64,000 nucleotides of DNA from JAJPHF01 sp035293805 (GTDB taxonomy: Bacteria > Chloroflexota > UBA6077 > JAJPHF01): contig DATGMD010000062.1 of NCBI GenBank assembly GCA_035293805.1, forward strand, positions 1-64,000, read 5' to 3'. The notes under the pieces are model-generated. The model was not told the origin of the DNA. It searched no databases and saw only the letters and a program-made list of their open reading frames with translations. This document shows, one piece after another, positions 34,392 to 42,688 of this stretch. A program made the translations under genes and the position numbers. The stretch's first letter is position 1, and each line of letters opens with the position of its first letter.

Positions 34392-35333
34392 CTAGAGGTA
34401 GCCCTTCTCGCGGTAGTAGGCCTCCGCCCCCGGGTGCAGCGGCATCTTCAGCTCGCGCGCGCTCTGCGCGAGGTCGATCGGACCCGTTAGCCCGCTCTGC
34501 GGCCCAAAGAGCCCGCGAATCTCGTCCTTGTGCTCATCCAGCACCCTCGTGAGGATGTAGGTGAACTCGTCGGGTAGGTCGCCGCGCGCCAGCAGCACCC
34601 AGCCTGTGAAGTCGAGTGTCGGCACGTCCGCGTCCACGCCCCGCAGACGCCCCTTAGCGATCGTGCCCCGCGGGATGCCGCGCCGCTCGAAGTGCGCCAG
34701 CACCTCGTCGTCCAGCGGCAGGAAGCGCAGGTCGTGCTCCTCCGCGAGCTGGTGCCAGCGGCGGGTCATGATCGCCTCGTCGAAGATGGCGTCGAAGCTC
34801 GGATCGACGATCGGGCCGGCGCCGCTCGTCAGCGAGATGCGCGGCAGCACCGCGCCGCCCCAGGCCTCGATGTCGCGCAGCGTGACGCCGTACTGCGCCA
34901 GCGCCTCCTCGGCGATCAGGCCCGCCGGATGGAGCTGGCGGCTGGAGGGGATGGCGACCCGCAACGGGTACTTCTTCTCGCGCAGGTCGTGCAGCGAGGT
35001 GATGCCTGTCTCCTTGCGCACCGCGAACGCCAGGCGGTCGTCGTGCGGGAAGGTGGCGATGGCCTTCACGTCGTAGGGGCGGTCGAAGTCGAACCGGCCG
35101 AAGTGCGCCGCCTCGCCGTACCAGGTCGGGGTGGTCATGCAGACGTCGGCCTCGCCGCGCCCCACGATCTTCGGTCCCTCCATGCACAGCACGCCCGGAT
35201 CGCTCATCACCAGCGCGACCGACGAGCCTTTGGGAAGCGGGCTGTTGTACCCGGCCAGCCCCAGGCCCAGGATGCTCCCGATGGTGATCCAGTTGTGGCC
35301 CGGCATGAGAAAGCGATACTCGCGGCTTTCCAT
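34392..35333 (-). CDS. TAXI-family binding protein without signal peptide
   Basis: A 313-residue TAXI (TRAP-associated, immunogenic-type) solute-binding-like protein: HNWITIGSILGLGLAGYNSP, DPGVLCMEGPKIVGRGEADV, LHDLREKKYPLRVAIPSSRQ and RISLTSGAGPIVDPSFDAIF. It begins MESREYRFLMPGHNW with no export signal, and no TRAP permease is nearby, so it is probably cytoplasmic. AAGGAGTG lies upstream of ATG 35333. It starts five bases after the Rieske ferredoxin stop, so the two are surely co-expressed. Confidence 0.78.
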   Translation of the reverse strand: MESREYRFLMPGHNWITIGSILGLGLAGYNSPLPKGSSVALVMSDPGVLCMEGPKIVGRGEADVCMTTPTWYGEAAHFGRFDFDRPYDVKAIATFPHDDRLAFAVRKETGITSLHDLREKKYPLRVAIPSSRQLHPAGLIAEEALAQYGVTLRDIEAWGGAVLPRISLTSGAGPIVDPSFDAIFDEAIMTRRWHQLAEEHDLRFLPLDDEVLAHFERRGIPRGTIAKGRLRGVDADVPTLDFTGWVLLARGDLPDEFTYILTRVLDEHKDEIRGLFGPQSGLTGPIDLAQSARELKMPLHPGAEAYYREKGYL

Positions 35334-35338
35334 AGTAG

Positions 35339-35683
35339 TCACTCCTTCGCATCCGTGAGGGCGCTCACGTCCACCCAGACTCGGTCGCCGCGCACTTCGG
35401 TCGGGAGCAGCGTCGCCACCATGGCTGGTTTGGTCACGCTCCGGCCGGTCGAGAGGTCGAAGCGGAAGCGGTGCCAGGGGCAGATGATCTCCCCACGGGT
35501 CGTGCTGATCGGCCCCTGGGCAAGCGGCCCGCTGAAGTGGGGGCAGCGGTCGAGCACGGCCACGGGCCGCCCCTGGTGGAGCAGCAGCCCGACGCGCCGC
35601 CCCGCGAGCATGACCAGCAGGGCCTGCTCTGCCGACAATTGGTCGATGGCACAAGCTTCGACCAGCGTACCACGCTCTACCAT
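35339..35683 (-). CDS. Rieske-type [2Fe-2S] ferredoxin
   Basis: A 114-residue electron carrier. The cluster ligands are CPHFSGPLAQGPISTTRGEI then ICPWHRFRFDLSTG (C-x-H ... C-x2-H). The length and absence of a membrane anchor fit NirD/BphF-like soluble ferredoxins that feed electrons to Rieske oxygenases. ATG 35683 has GGGAGGG upstream. Its start overlaps the end of the degraded zinc-ribbon reading (35677-35823). It could serve the oxygenases at 20.2 and 23.8 kb. Confidence 0.87.
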   Translation of the reverse strand: MVERGTLVEACAIDQLSAEQALLVMLAGRRVGLLLHQGRPVAVLDRCPHFSGPLAQGPISTTRGEIICPWHRFRFDLSTGRSVTKPAMVATLLPTEVRGDRVWVDVSALTDAKE

Positions 35684-35823
35684 GAGTTCAGCCCTCCCGT
35701 GGCGGGGGTTGTCGGATCCAGCGGCGTGAAGGGACAGGCCGGCGGGCGCTCCTAACCGCAAGCGGGGCAGCGGCGCCGCACCCCGTCCGCGTTGGACGCC
35801 TCCACGCGGCTGGTGGCGATCAT
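35677..35823 (-). pseudogene. Zinc-ribbon tail remnant with an amber codon (third 3HAO-like copy)
   Basis: From ATG 35823, with a strong GGGAGGAGG upstream, the frame reads MIATSRVEASNADGVRRRCP then ACG and a TAG. Beyond the stop it continues ERPPACPFTPLDP in the same frame. The intact protein at 37197 has RRCRACGWEHPPAYPFSPLG, so the TAG replaces the Trp codon TGG. Only the last third of the parent protein is present. A 23-residue peptide could still be made, and this would act as a leader for the Rieske ferredoxin gene. Confidence 0.6.
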
Positions 35824-35849
35824 CGCCTGCCTCCTCCCAGTGAGCGCGC

Positions 35850-37016
35850 TCAGCGCCGACCGAGTATCTGCACTGCGGCCTCGGCGAAGCGGGTATCGAT
35901 GAACTTCGCGAAGTCGGGGATCGGCCCGCCAAAATCGCCGTGCTGCAGGTAGAACTCGGCCGAGCTTCTCAGATCGTTCACGTCGACGGCGCCGTTCTGG
36001 TCGGTGCTCATGTAGTGGGCCGTCTCCCACATGCGGCGGTCCTTCGGCGCCAGGCTCTGCATGAGCGTGTCGATGGCCGCGTCACGGTCCTTCTGCAGGA
36101 CGAACGCATCATAGTAGTCGCGTACGCCCTGGAGGTAGCCGACCATGAAGCGCGTCGCGGCGTCGGGCTGCTCGGCCGCGAACTGCGGCGAGTACTGCAG
36201 CACCGACAGGATCGCGCCCGGGATCACGGCGCCGGCGGGGTAGAGGACCGTCGCAATGCCCTGCTGTACCGCCTGCGTCGTCAGCGGCTCCGTCAGCGTG
36301 CCGGCGTCGATGCGCCCGTTGGCGAGCGCCGCGTAGACGTCCGGGATGGGCATGTACTGCATCTGGATGCCGTCGCCGCTGATGCCCTCCTTGGCCAGCG
36401 CCTTGTTGTACAGCAGATCGGAGACCGTGCCGGGGACGGTGCCCGCCGCGAACACCCGCCCGTCCTTGAGATCGGCCAGGGAGCGCACGGTGCCGCTGTC
36501 CCAGAGGTCCTTTCGCACGAGGATGGCGAGCACGGTGTCCGTAGGAGGGCCGACGTGCGCGTAGTCGGCGACGAGGCGGATGTCCACGTCGCGCGCCAGC
36601 GCGTTGTACAGGGCGGCGCTCGGCGCGCCGTTCCCGACCTGGATCTGGTTGGTGGCCAGCGCCGGCACCATCTCCGCGCCGCTGGTGATTTGCACCGTCT
36701 CCACGTCAAGGCCCTGCGCGGTGAAGTAGCCGCGGTCGAGCGCGAGCTGCAAGTGTGCCTGATCCGGGCGGCCCTGCACGGCGACCTTGAGCGGGACGCG
36801 CTCGGGCGGGGTGGACGGCGCTGCCGCGACCGGCGCGACGGCCGCTGGCACGCCGGCCCCGGCCACGGCGGCCGCCGTGGCCGGGGCCGCAGCGGCCGAC
36901 CCCGCCGCGGCCGGCGTCGCCGGCACGCTGGCCGCCGGGCCGCACGCAGCGACGAGCAGGCCGACTAGCACGACCCACGCCGTTCGCGGCCGCGGCCCGC
37001 GCCTCTCCGTCTTCAT
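35850..37016 (-). CDS. NMT1/SsuA-like ABC substrate-binding lipoprotein
   Basis: A 388-residue lipoprotein with signal peptide TAWVVLVGLLVAAC and an unusually long Ala/Pro/Val linker of about 50 residues. Binding-domain marks: LQLALDRGYFTAQGLDVETV, LATNQIQVGNGAPSAALYNA, LADLKDGRVFAAGTVPGTVS and ANGRIDAGTLTEPLTTQAVQ. GGAAGGG precedes the ATG. The stop is 26 bp before the zinc-ribbon remnant and ferredoxin; 180 bp of non-coding DNA separates it from the 3HAO-like gene upstream. Confidence 0.85.
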   Translation of the reverse strand: MKTERRGPRPRTAWVVLVGLLVAACGPAASVPATPAAAGSAAAAPATAAAVAGAGVPAAVAPVAAAPSTPPERVPLKVAVQGRPDQAHLQLALDRGYFTAQGLDVETVQITSGAEMVPALATNQIQVGNGAPSAALYNALARDVDIRLVADYAHVGPPTDTVLAILVRKDLWDSGTVRSLADLKDGRVFAAGTVPGTVSDLLYNKALAKEGISGDGIQMQYMPIPDVYAALANGRIDAGTLTEPLTTQAVQQGIATVLYPAGAVIPGAILSVLQYSPQFAAEQPDAATRFMVGYLQGVRDYYDAFVLQKDRDAAIDTLMQSLAPKDRRMWETAHYMSTDQNGAVDVNDLRSSAEFYLQHGDFGGPIPDFAKFIDTRFAEAAVQILGRR

Positions 37017-37196
37017 GCTGGTGACCCTTCCAAGTGCCGTTAGCTCTTCAGGAGGGAGCCGGCGTCTCGCCGATGGCCGCCCTGCATTCGGTCAGGCGCG
37101 GCCGGGCGCCCACTGCTCGTATGCTCCGTCTACGGTCCAGCACGCGGGTCCAGTGCGCGACCCGGGTTGCGCCGCGAGTGCCCGCGGCGAACGTAT

Positions 37197-37796
37197 CTAC
37201 CAGGCTGGGACCTGCTCTGCCGTGCCCCCCTCGCCGAGGGGCGAGAACGGGTACGCCGGCGGGTGCTCCCAGCCGCACGCGCGGCAGCGGCGCTGGTCCG
37301 CGTTGGCGTTGAAGGCGTCCAGCGCCGGCTGGCTGCCGTGGGTCAGGAAGCGCCCGTAGCGCCCCGCCCGGGGAAACGCCTGCCGGGCGATCTCCTCCCC
37401 GCACCGCGCGCAGTACCAGGCGACCGCCTGGTCGCCCGGCAGCCCGGTGCTGCCGCCCGCGAGCGCGACGTAGAGCGTGAGCGCGTCCCGTTCGAACTGC
37501 AGCCAGGTCATGTCCGCATCCGAGATGTGCCAGAAGCCGAACAGATGGCTGATCCGGTACGGCGTGCCGGCGGCCACGCGGTGCATGCAGTAGCCGGGCT
37601 TCGCGAACTCAACGCAGCGGTTCTGGCGCATCTCCTGCACGCGAAGCGGCGGGAGCTGCGCCGGGTAGCGGCCCACCCACACTTCGTGCTGTCCCAGCGC
37701 CCGCCAAGGCTCCGCGCCGGGCACCGCGTGGCCCATCTCGTCCGCCAGCTGGACCGTCCAGCTCGGGATCGGCTCGGGGATGCCCGCTGCGGCCAT
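37197..37796 (-). CDS. 3-hydroxyanthranilate dioxygenase-like cupin with Cys4 tail (divergent)
   Basis: A 199-residue protein with a cupin-like core and a two-CxxC metal site: AWYCARCGEEIARQ, then RRCRACGWEHPP. That spacing resembles the rubredoxin-like Fe site at the end of bacterial 3-hydroxyanthranilate 3,4-dioxygenases. In the core, FGFWHISDADMTW aligns with HINDMDEMY of the neighbour, so the position of the metal-binding Glu is Met and dioxygenase activity is doubtful. GGGGGAGG precedes the ATG. It lies 11 bp after the paralog at 37808. The family assignment is by motif only. Confidence 0.6.
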   Translation of the reverse strand: MAAAGIPEPIPSWTVQLADEMGHAVPGAEPWRALGQHEVWVGRYPAQLPPLRVQEMRQNRCVEFAKPGYCMHRVAAGTPYRISHLFGFWHISDADMTWLQFERDALTLYVALAGGSTGLPGDQAVAWYCARCGEEIARQAFPRAGRYGRFLTHGSQPALDAFNANADQRRCRACGWEHPPAYPFSPLGEGGTAEQVPAW

Positions 37797-37807
37797 CGTT
37801 CCTCCCC

Positions 37808-38446
37808 CTACCAGGCGGTCCGGCCCTCGCGCTCCAGCGCGCTGTCCTTGTTGAACTGCCAGCAGTACCCGGGCGGGTTCAGCGCGCCGCACTCCGGGCA
37901 GCGCCGGTGCGCCGGATCGCTGTTGTACTCGTTGACGGCCGTCCGCTCGGCCTTCCAGAAGCCGTTAAAGCCCTCGTCGCCGGTGCGGTAGACGAACTCG
38001 TGCATCAGCGTCAGGCACTGCTGGCAGTACCAGGCGAAGCGGTCGCACTCGCCCGCGCGGGGTGCGCCCATGAGCAGGATGAAGTAACCCAGCTCGTCCG
38101 GCTGCGCCCCTGGCATCGGCAGGTACATCTCGTCCATGTCGTTGATGTGCCAGTAGCCGAAGTTGTGGCTGACGTGGTGCGGCGTGCCGGCCGTCGTGAT
38201 GTGGAGCTGGAACGGCTTGTGCTCCCAGTGGACCAGCCCAGACGGCCCCATCTCGTAGTGCGCGGTGATTGCGCCCTTCTTGAGATCGGTCACGCCGACC
38301 GGCCCGATGTGGCGCCGCCGCATCCCGTAGATGTTCTGGCCGACCGGCTTGAAGGTCGAGAAGTGCGGCAGCACGCGCTCGGCCAGGAAGTCCCAGTCCT
38401 CCGCGATGCGCTCCAGTGGCTCGCTCACCTGGATGGCTTCGAACAT
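37808..38446 (-). CDS. 3-hydroxyanthranilate dioxygenase-like cupin with Cys4 tail
   Basis: A 212-residue protein. The cupin core has HNFGYWHINDMDEMYLPMPG, where His and Glu are six apart as in the active site of 3-hydroxyanthranilate 3,4-dioxygenase; the third ligand His is not obvious. The C-terminal half has RFAWYCQQCLTLMHE and RRCPECGALNPPGY, a Cys4 iron or zinc site. If active it would open an aminophenol-carboxylate ring. GGGAGGTAACG precedes ATG 38446. First gene of a pair with 37197. Confidence 0.62.
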   Translation of the reverse strand: MFEAIQVSEPLERIAEDWDFLAERVLPHFSTFKPVGQNIYGMRRRHIGPVGVTDLKKGAITAHYEMGPSGLVHWEHKPFQLHITTAGTPHHVSHNFGYWHINDMDEMYLPMPGAQPDELGYFILLMGAPRAGECDRFAWYCQQCLTLMHEFVYRTGDEGFNGFWKAERTAVNEYNSDPAHRRCPECGALNPPGYCWQFNKDSALEREGRTAW

Positions 38447-38490
38447 CGTTACCTCCCGCGCCCCCCGCCAGGGGCGGGCGCTGCCTCTCG

Positions 38491-38586
38491 TCACGACGCG
38501 ACGTCGACCTCGGTGCCGCCGCCGAGCGCGCGTCCGGCCACGTAGAGCACCGCCGCGGCGACCACGGCCCAGATGGTCGGCGTGTC
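38491..38586 (-). pseudogene. Ornithine cyclodeaminase family, C-terminal remnant
   Basis: Inside the 348-bp gap between the M24 gene and the 3HAO-like gene the minus strand reads DTPTIWAVVAAAVLYVAGRA then LGGGTEVDVAS and a stop. This aligns with the end of the intact paralog at 53166 (MWDVAAAAAFYEAARRLG then CGTEVDIGSF). Nothing upstream continues the homology. It is the tail of a deleted gene. The rest of the gap shows no gene. Confidence 0.55.
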
Positions 38587-38709
38587 GCCGTGACGACCGT
38601 GTCGCCTTCGCCGCGACCTCCTCCGCGCGGTCGACGCCCCTCACGGCCACCGCTGGCGCGGCGCGCAGCTCCTCGGCGCGCGCTCAGGGGCAGCCTACCG
38701 TTGGCCCTA

Positions 38710-38718
38710 ACTGTAGCA
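38710..38718 (-). promoter_or_regulatory. Possible extended -10 toward the 3HAO-like pair
   Basis: The minus strand reads TGCTACAGT, a TGn extended -10 with TACAGT (four of six). Transcription would start near 38703 and run through the cyclodeaminase remnant into 38446. No -35 seen. Confidence 0.3.
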
Positions 38719-38794
38719 CCGCGAGCGCCCCCGGGCATGCGAATAAGGCTGCGCGAGAAGCGCCTGCAGGCTATAGGCACCGCGCGAGCCCAGC

Positions 38795-40024
38795 CTAGGG
38801 CGTGGCGATGGCGAGCGGGCGCTGGCCGAGCCGCTGGGCGCCGTCGGCCGTGACGACCACCGTGTCGCCGGCGCGCACCGCCAGCTCGATCACCTGCCCG
38901 GTGCCTGACTGCACGACGTCCCCCGCGGACGGGAACGCCGCGGGCTTGAGAATGAAGACGTTGCCCTCTTCGAGCGCCAGCGCGGGATCGACCGTCCCGT
39001 TGCCCATCACCAGCGGGCGGTCCTCGCCCAGGCCGCGCCCGTGGATGAGCGCCGCGCCGGGCTGGTAGCCCGCCTCGCGCACCAGCCGCTGGTAGAGACT
39101 CACGATGGCCGTGAACGGCACGCCCGGCCGCATGCGGGCGCACAGCGCCTCGAAGATGGCGCGCGAGGCGGCGTACATGCGCTCCAGCGCCGGCGGCGGC
39201 TCGCCCAGCACCATCGGCTGCACGACCTGCCCCACGTAGCCGCTCCACTTGGCCTCGATCTCGTTGTTGATGACGTCGTTCGGCTGCAACACGCGGCTCG
39301 TGATGAGGCGGTGCGGCCAGGGCGGCTCCGGGCCCGCTCCCCAGTGCAGCATCGCCATGATCTCCCCGCCCTCGACGACGATCGTCCGCAACATGGCGCC
39401 GAACACCTCGCGCTCGGGCACGCCGGGGCGGGCAACCGCGCGCATCGTGGCCGCCGCCGCCTCGGCCACGCGCACCGCCTGCCGCAGGAACGCGACCTCG
39501 GCAGGGCTCTTCACCGCCCGCACGTCGGCCACCAGCGCCGTGGCCGAGCTAAACTGCGCCTCGGGCAGCGCCGCGCGCAGCGCGTCCACGATGCCGCTGG
39601 CCACCAGCCCCTCGGGCGCGCGGGGAGAGTCCGCCAGCCCGCAAATGCCGATGCGCCCACGCGCCAGCCCCAGCTCGCGCAGGCGCGCGCTGACCGGCGG
39701 CGCCCAGCTCCGTCCCGTCGGCCGCAGGTCGGCGATCCAGTCGCTCTGGCTGCCCCACCAGGCTACCTCGTTCGGCCCGCGCACGAACGCCGTGACCTCG
39801 CCGTCCAGCGGGAAGACGACGGCCGCCTCGGTAGTGTTGCCGCCGATCTGCGTGAGGTACCGGACCGCCGCCTGGAACTGGTCCCAGTGGCCGCTATTGG
39901 GAAAGCCGACCAGGCAGTCGAGCCCCGCGCGCGCCATCGCCGCGCGCAGCCGCGCCCAGCGCCGATCGCGCTCCGCCCGGTCGAACATGGGGATCAGCGT
40001 GTCGCTGCGCTCGCCCACGGCCAC
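38795..40024 (-). CDS. M24 (pita-bread) fold protein lacking metal ligands (paralog 1)
   Basis: A 409-residue creatinase/prolidase-fold protein. The N-terminal domain opens AERDRRWARLRAAMARAGLD. In the catalytic domain the two metal Asp are replaced: VINNEIEAKWSGYVGQVVQP has Glu (~255) and Gln (~266) at those places. The His of IHGRGLGED (~328) is kept, the Glu of the usual EP motif is Lys (FILKPAA, ~360), and the last Glu is lost (VRAGDTVVVTADG). Dinuclear-metal peptidase activity is therefore unlikely; a metal-free hydrolase such as creatinase is a better analogy. GTG 40024 has GGGAGGAG upstream, 14 bases after the previous stop. Confidence 0.8.
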   Translation of the reverse strand: MAVGERSDTLIPMFDRAERDRRWARLRAAMARAGLDCLVGFPNSGHWDQFQAAVRYLTQIGGNTTEAAVVFPLDGEVTAFVRGPNEVAWWGSQSDWIADLRPTGRSWAPPVSARLRELGLARGRIGICGLADSPRAPEGLVASGIVDALRAALPEAQFSSATALVADVRAVKSPAEVAFLRQAVRVAEAAAATMRAVARPGVPEREVFGAMLRTIVVEGGEIMAMLHWGAGPEPPWPHRLITSRVLQPNDVINNEIEAKWSGYVGQVVQPMVLGEPPPALERMYAASRAIFEALCARMRPGVPFTAIVSLYQRLVREAGYQPGAALIHGRGLGEDRPLVMGNGTVDPALALEEGNVFILKPAAFPSAGDVVQSGTGQVIELAVRAGDTVVVTADGAQRLGQRPLAIATP

Positions 40025-40038
40025 GTGCCTGCTCCTCC

Positions 40039-41457
40039 CTAGTCCGCCGCCTCGGGGCCAGGCGACCGGCGCGTGACGACCAGGTCGGGCGGGAGCTCCG
40101 GCCAGGCGTAGGCCGGGTCGGCCAGGAAGCGGTTCATCCGCGCGGCCGTTTCCAGGCCGCCGACGAACGCGCCGTCGTTGCCCACGTCGCCCGCGATGTC
40201 GCCGACGACGAACAGGCCGCGCCGGCTGGCGTGGCGGTCGACGTGCAGCACGAAGTCCGCGGTGGCGCGCACGTCCTCGGGCAGCAGCGCGAAGTCGGGG
40301 CGCTGGCCCGTCGCCTTCACGACCGCCGTCACCGGCAACAGGAACGGCGGCTCGTCGGCCGGCTCGGGCCGCGGGCGGCCGCTCGCGTCGGGCGGGCCCA
40401 GGCGCGTGCGCTGGACCTCCACCGCCACCGCCCGGCCGTGCTCCCCGACGATCCGCAGCGGGTTCAGGTAGAACTGGTAAGGCACGCCCTCGCGCTCCAT
40501 CATCTGGATGAAGCGCGCGCGGTTGGCCGGCCGCACCGGCATCTCCTCGGGCCCGCGGCGGTAGAGCACGTGGACCTCGGCGCCCAGCCGCCGCGCCGTG
40601 CGCGCCACGTCCTGCGCCGTGTAGCCGGCGCCGAGGACCGCCACGCGGTCGCCGATGGCGGGCGGCGTGCCCAGCGTCACGCGCTCCAGGAAGTCCAGCG
40701 CCTCGTACACGCCCGCCAGGTCGTCGCCGGGCACGCGGACCGCCGCCGGCCGGAAGCGGCCGAGCGCCAGGCAGACCGCATCGTACTCGGCCAGCAGCTC
40801 CTCCAGCCGCGCCCGGTCGATGCGCTCGCCCAGCGCCAGGCGCAAGAGCGCGCTCTGGATCGGCAGCTCCCGGCGCAGCACGGGCCGGGGCATGCGGAAG
40901 TTCGGGTAGCCGACGATCAGCATCCCGCCGACGTCGGGCAGGGCGTCGAACAGCGTGACGGCATGCCCCGCCCGCAGCAGCCCCAGCGCCGTGGCCAGCC
41001 CCCCCGACCCCGCGCCGACGATGGCGACGCGCTTGCCCGAGGGCGGCCGCTCCACGACCGTCGGCTGCCGGCGCCCGTGGTCCGCGGCCGCGCGCTCCAG
41101 TGTCCGCAGGTTCAGCGGCTCGAAGCCCGTGGGATAAGCGTCGGCCATCGCCGCCTCGCAGAACTTGTGGCAGCAGCGCCCCATGATCCCGCCCCACGGA
41201 TGGGCCTGGCTCACCACTGCTGCCGCGCCGTCGAAGTCGCCGTTCGCCAGCGCCGCGACGAGCCGGTCGACGTCCACCCCGAAGGGACAGCCCCGCGTGG
41301 CCGGCTCGTAGGCGAGGCCCGCGCCGCGCCGGGCCTCGGCCACCGCCGCCTCGCGGTCGTAGCCGAGCAACACCTCGTCGAAGCTCGTGACGGCCTCCGT
41401 GGGCGCCAGCCGGCGTTCCGGGATTCGGCGGGACGTATCGCGCTCCATGTCCACCAC
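40039..41457 (-). CDS. GltD-like FAD/NAD(P) oxidoreductase
   Basis: A ~472-residue flavoprotein like the small subunit of glutamate synthase and dihydropyrimidine dehydrogenase N-terminus. The N-terminal iron-sulfur region has TRGCPFGVDVDRLV and GRCCHKFCEAA. FAD binding is VAIVGAGSGGLATALGLLRA; NADPH binding is VAVLGAGYTAQDVARTARRL; the C-terminal FAD contact is LFVVGDIAGD. It likely passes electrons from NADPH to a partner. GTG 41457 is placed ten bases after GGGAGG; ATG 41448 is an alternative. Between a binding protein (26 bp) and an M24-fold protein (14 bp). Confidence 0.82.
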   Translation of the reverse strand: MVDMERDTSRRIPERRLAPTEAVTSFDEVLLGYDREAAVAEARRGAGLAYEPATRGCPFGVDVDRLVAALANGDFDGAAAVVSQAHPWGGIMGRCCHKFCEAAMADAYPTGFEPLNLRTLERAAADHGRRQPTVVERPPSGKRVAIVGAGSGGLATALGLLRAGHAVTLFDALPDVGGMLIVGYPNFRMPRPVLRRELPIQSALLRLALGERIDRARLEELLAEYDAVCLALGRFRPAAVRVPGDDLAGVYEALDFLERVTLGTPPAIGDRVAVLGAGYTAQDVARTARRLGAEVHVLYRRGPEEMPVRPANRARFIQMMEREGVPYQFYLNPLRIVGEHGRAVAVEVQRTRLGPPDASGRPRPEPADEPPFLLPVTAVVKATGQRPDFALLPEDVRATADFVLHVDRHASRRGLFVVGDIAGDVGNDGAFVGGLETAARMNRFLADPAYAWPELPPDLVVTRRSPGPEAAD

Positions 41458-41483
41458 GGCGGCTGGTCCTCCCAAGGAGATGG

Positions 41484-42635
41484 CTAATGTTGTTGCCGGA
41501 GAATCACCGCGAAGTCATCGCCCAGCTTGATCGAGTCGGGGTGCTCGGCCACGAAGCGCGCGTCCATCCGCAGCGGCTCGATGCCCTTGGCCCGCAGCCC
41601 GCTCAGCTCGGCGGCCGACTGGGAGCCGGGCAGCTCGTAATGGTCGATCCACTCGATATCGTAGAGCAGTCGCTGCCCCTCCTCGGTCAAGAGCATGTTG
41701 ATGTACAGCTTCGCCAGGTTCGGATGCGCGGACGTGCGCGGCACGCCCAGGTAGAAGAACAGGACCGTGGCCGCGTCCTCGGGAATGACGTGGCCGATCG
41801 GCGCCCCGCTCGCCCGCAGGCGGTTGGCGTCGAAGCTGCCGCAGTCCATGACCAGCATGGCAAACTCGCCGCTAATGATGCGCGTGGACTCGCCGCAGCG
41901 CATCAGCCCGGCGATGTTCTGCGAGAGCTGGGTCACGAACGCCCGCATCTTCTCGGCGCCCCACTCGGGGCGGCTGGCCACACGGTCGAAGCTCGCGGCG
42001 TTCAGCGTGGAGGCGATCTTCCCCTTCCACTTCGGGTCGAGCGTGTCCGTCAGCTTCTGCGGCACGTCGCCCGGCGGCACCAGGTTGGTGTTGTAGGTGA
42101 TCCCCGGCAGGCGGCTGGTGAACTCCACGCCGATGTTGTTGGGCGCGACGAACTGCGGCTGGATGCGCGGCGAGAGCGCGGTGTAGTCGTAGGGCTCCAG
42201 CGCGTCGAGGTCGACGAGCGGACCGTAGTGCGACTCCGCGCCCAACAGCACGTCGGTCGAGGCCTTGCGCCCCGCGGCCGCCTCCTGAATGACCCTCCCC
42301 GCCATGTCCGTCATCGACGGCCCCGGCGTGAAGTTGAACCGCACGTGCGTGCCGTAGAGCTGATTGAACAGCGCCTCCCAGCGGCCCACGGCCTCGCTTC
42401 CGCCGAGCGTGTTGTTGCTCCAGGAGAGGTTCAGCTCGGTCTCGCCGGCCGCTTGCGCCGCCGCGATCAACCGCTCCACTTCCGGGGTGTTGGCGGTCCC
42501 GCTGGGAGGCGCCGCGGGCGCGGCGCCGGCCGGCGCCACCCCCGCCCCACCCGTGGGCGCGGCGGCAGGGACAGCGGCCTGGCAGGCAACCACCAGCCAC
42601 GCCAGCCCGACGAGCGCGAGCGCCTGCCGCCACAC
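41484..42635 (-). CDS. Fe3+/AfuA-type ABC substrate-binding lipoprotein
   Basis: A 383-residue lipoprotein. GTG 42635 opens MWRQALALVGLAWLVVAC, a clean lipobox, with GGAG six bases upstream. A linker leads to the extracellular binding domain: LNLSWSNNTLGGSEAVGRWE, FNFTPGPSMTDMAGRVI, LPGITYNTNLVPPGD, and VPRTSAHPNLAKLYINMLLT, which is the common end motif of the iron(III)-binding (FbpA/AfuA) family. It closely resembles the copy at 44658. The family also binds phosphonates, sugars and thiamine, so iron is not assured. Confidence 0.85.
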   Translation of the reverse strand: MWRQALALVGLAWLVVACQAAVPAAAPTGGAGVAPAGAAPAAPPSGTANTPEVERLIAAAQAAGETELNLSWSNNTLGGSEAVGRWEALFNQLYGTHVRFNFTPGPSMTDMAGRVIQEAAAGRKASTDVLLGAESHYGPLVDLDALEPYDYTALSPRIQPQFVAPNNIGVEFTSRLPGITYNTNLVPPGDVPQKLTDTLDPKWKGKIASTLNAASFDRVASRPEWGAEKMRAFVTQLSQNIAGLMRCGESTRIISGEFAMLVMDCGSFDANRLRASGAPIGHVIPEDAATVLFFYLGVPRTSAHPNLAKLYINMLLTEEGQRLLYDIEWIDHYELPGSQSAAELSGLRAKGIEPLRMDARFVAEHPDSIKLGDDFAVILRQQH

Positions 42636-42688
42636 CGTTTGCTCCGTTCGACCGCCGGCGCTCGCGCCCCGACCCTGCCCACCGCGCC

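Noticed and set aside
38586..38650. A GDTVVTA reading resembling the M24 tail next to the cyclodeaminase remnant
   Set aside because: The match is only seven residues and could be chance.
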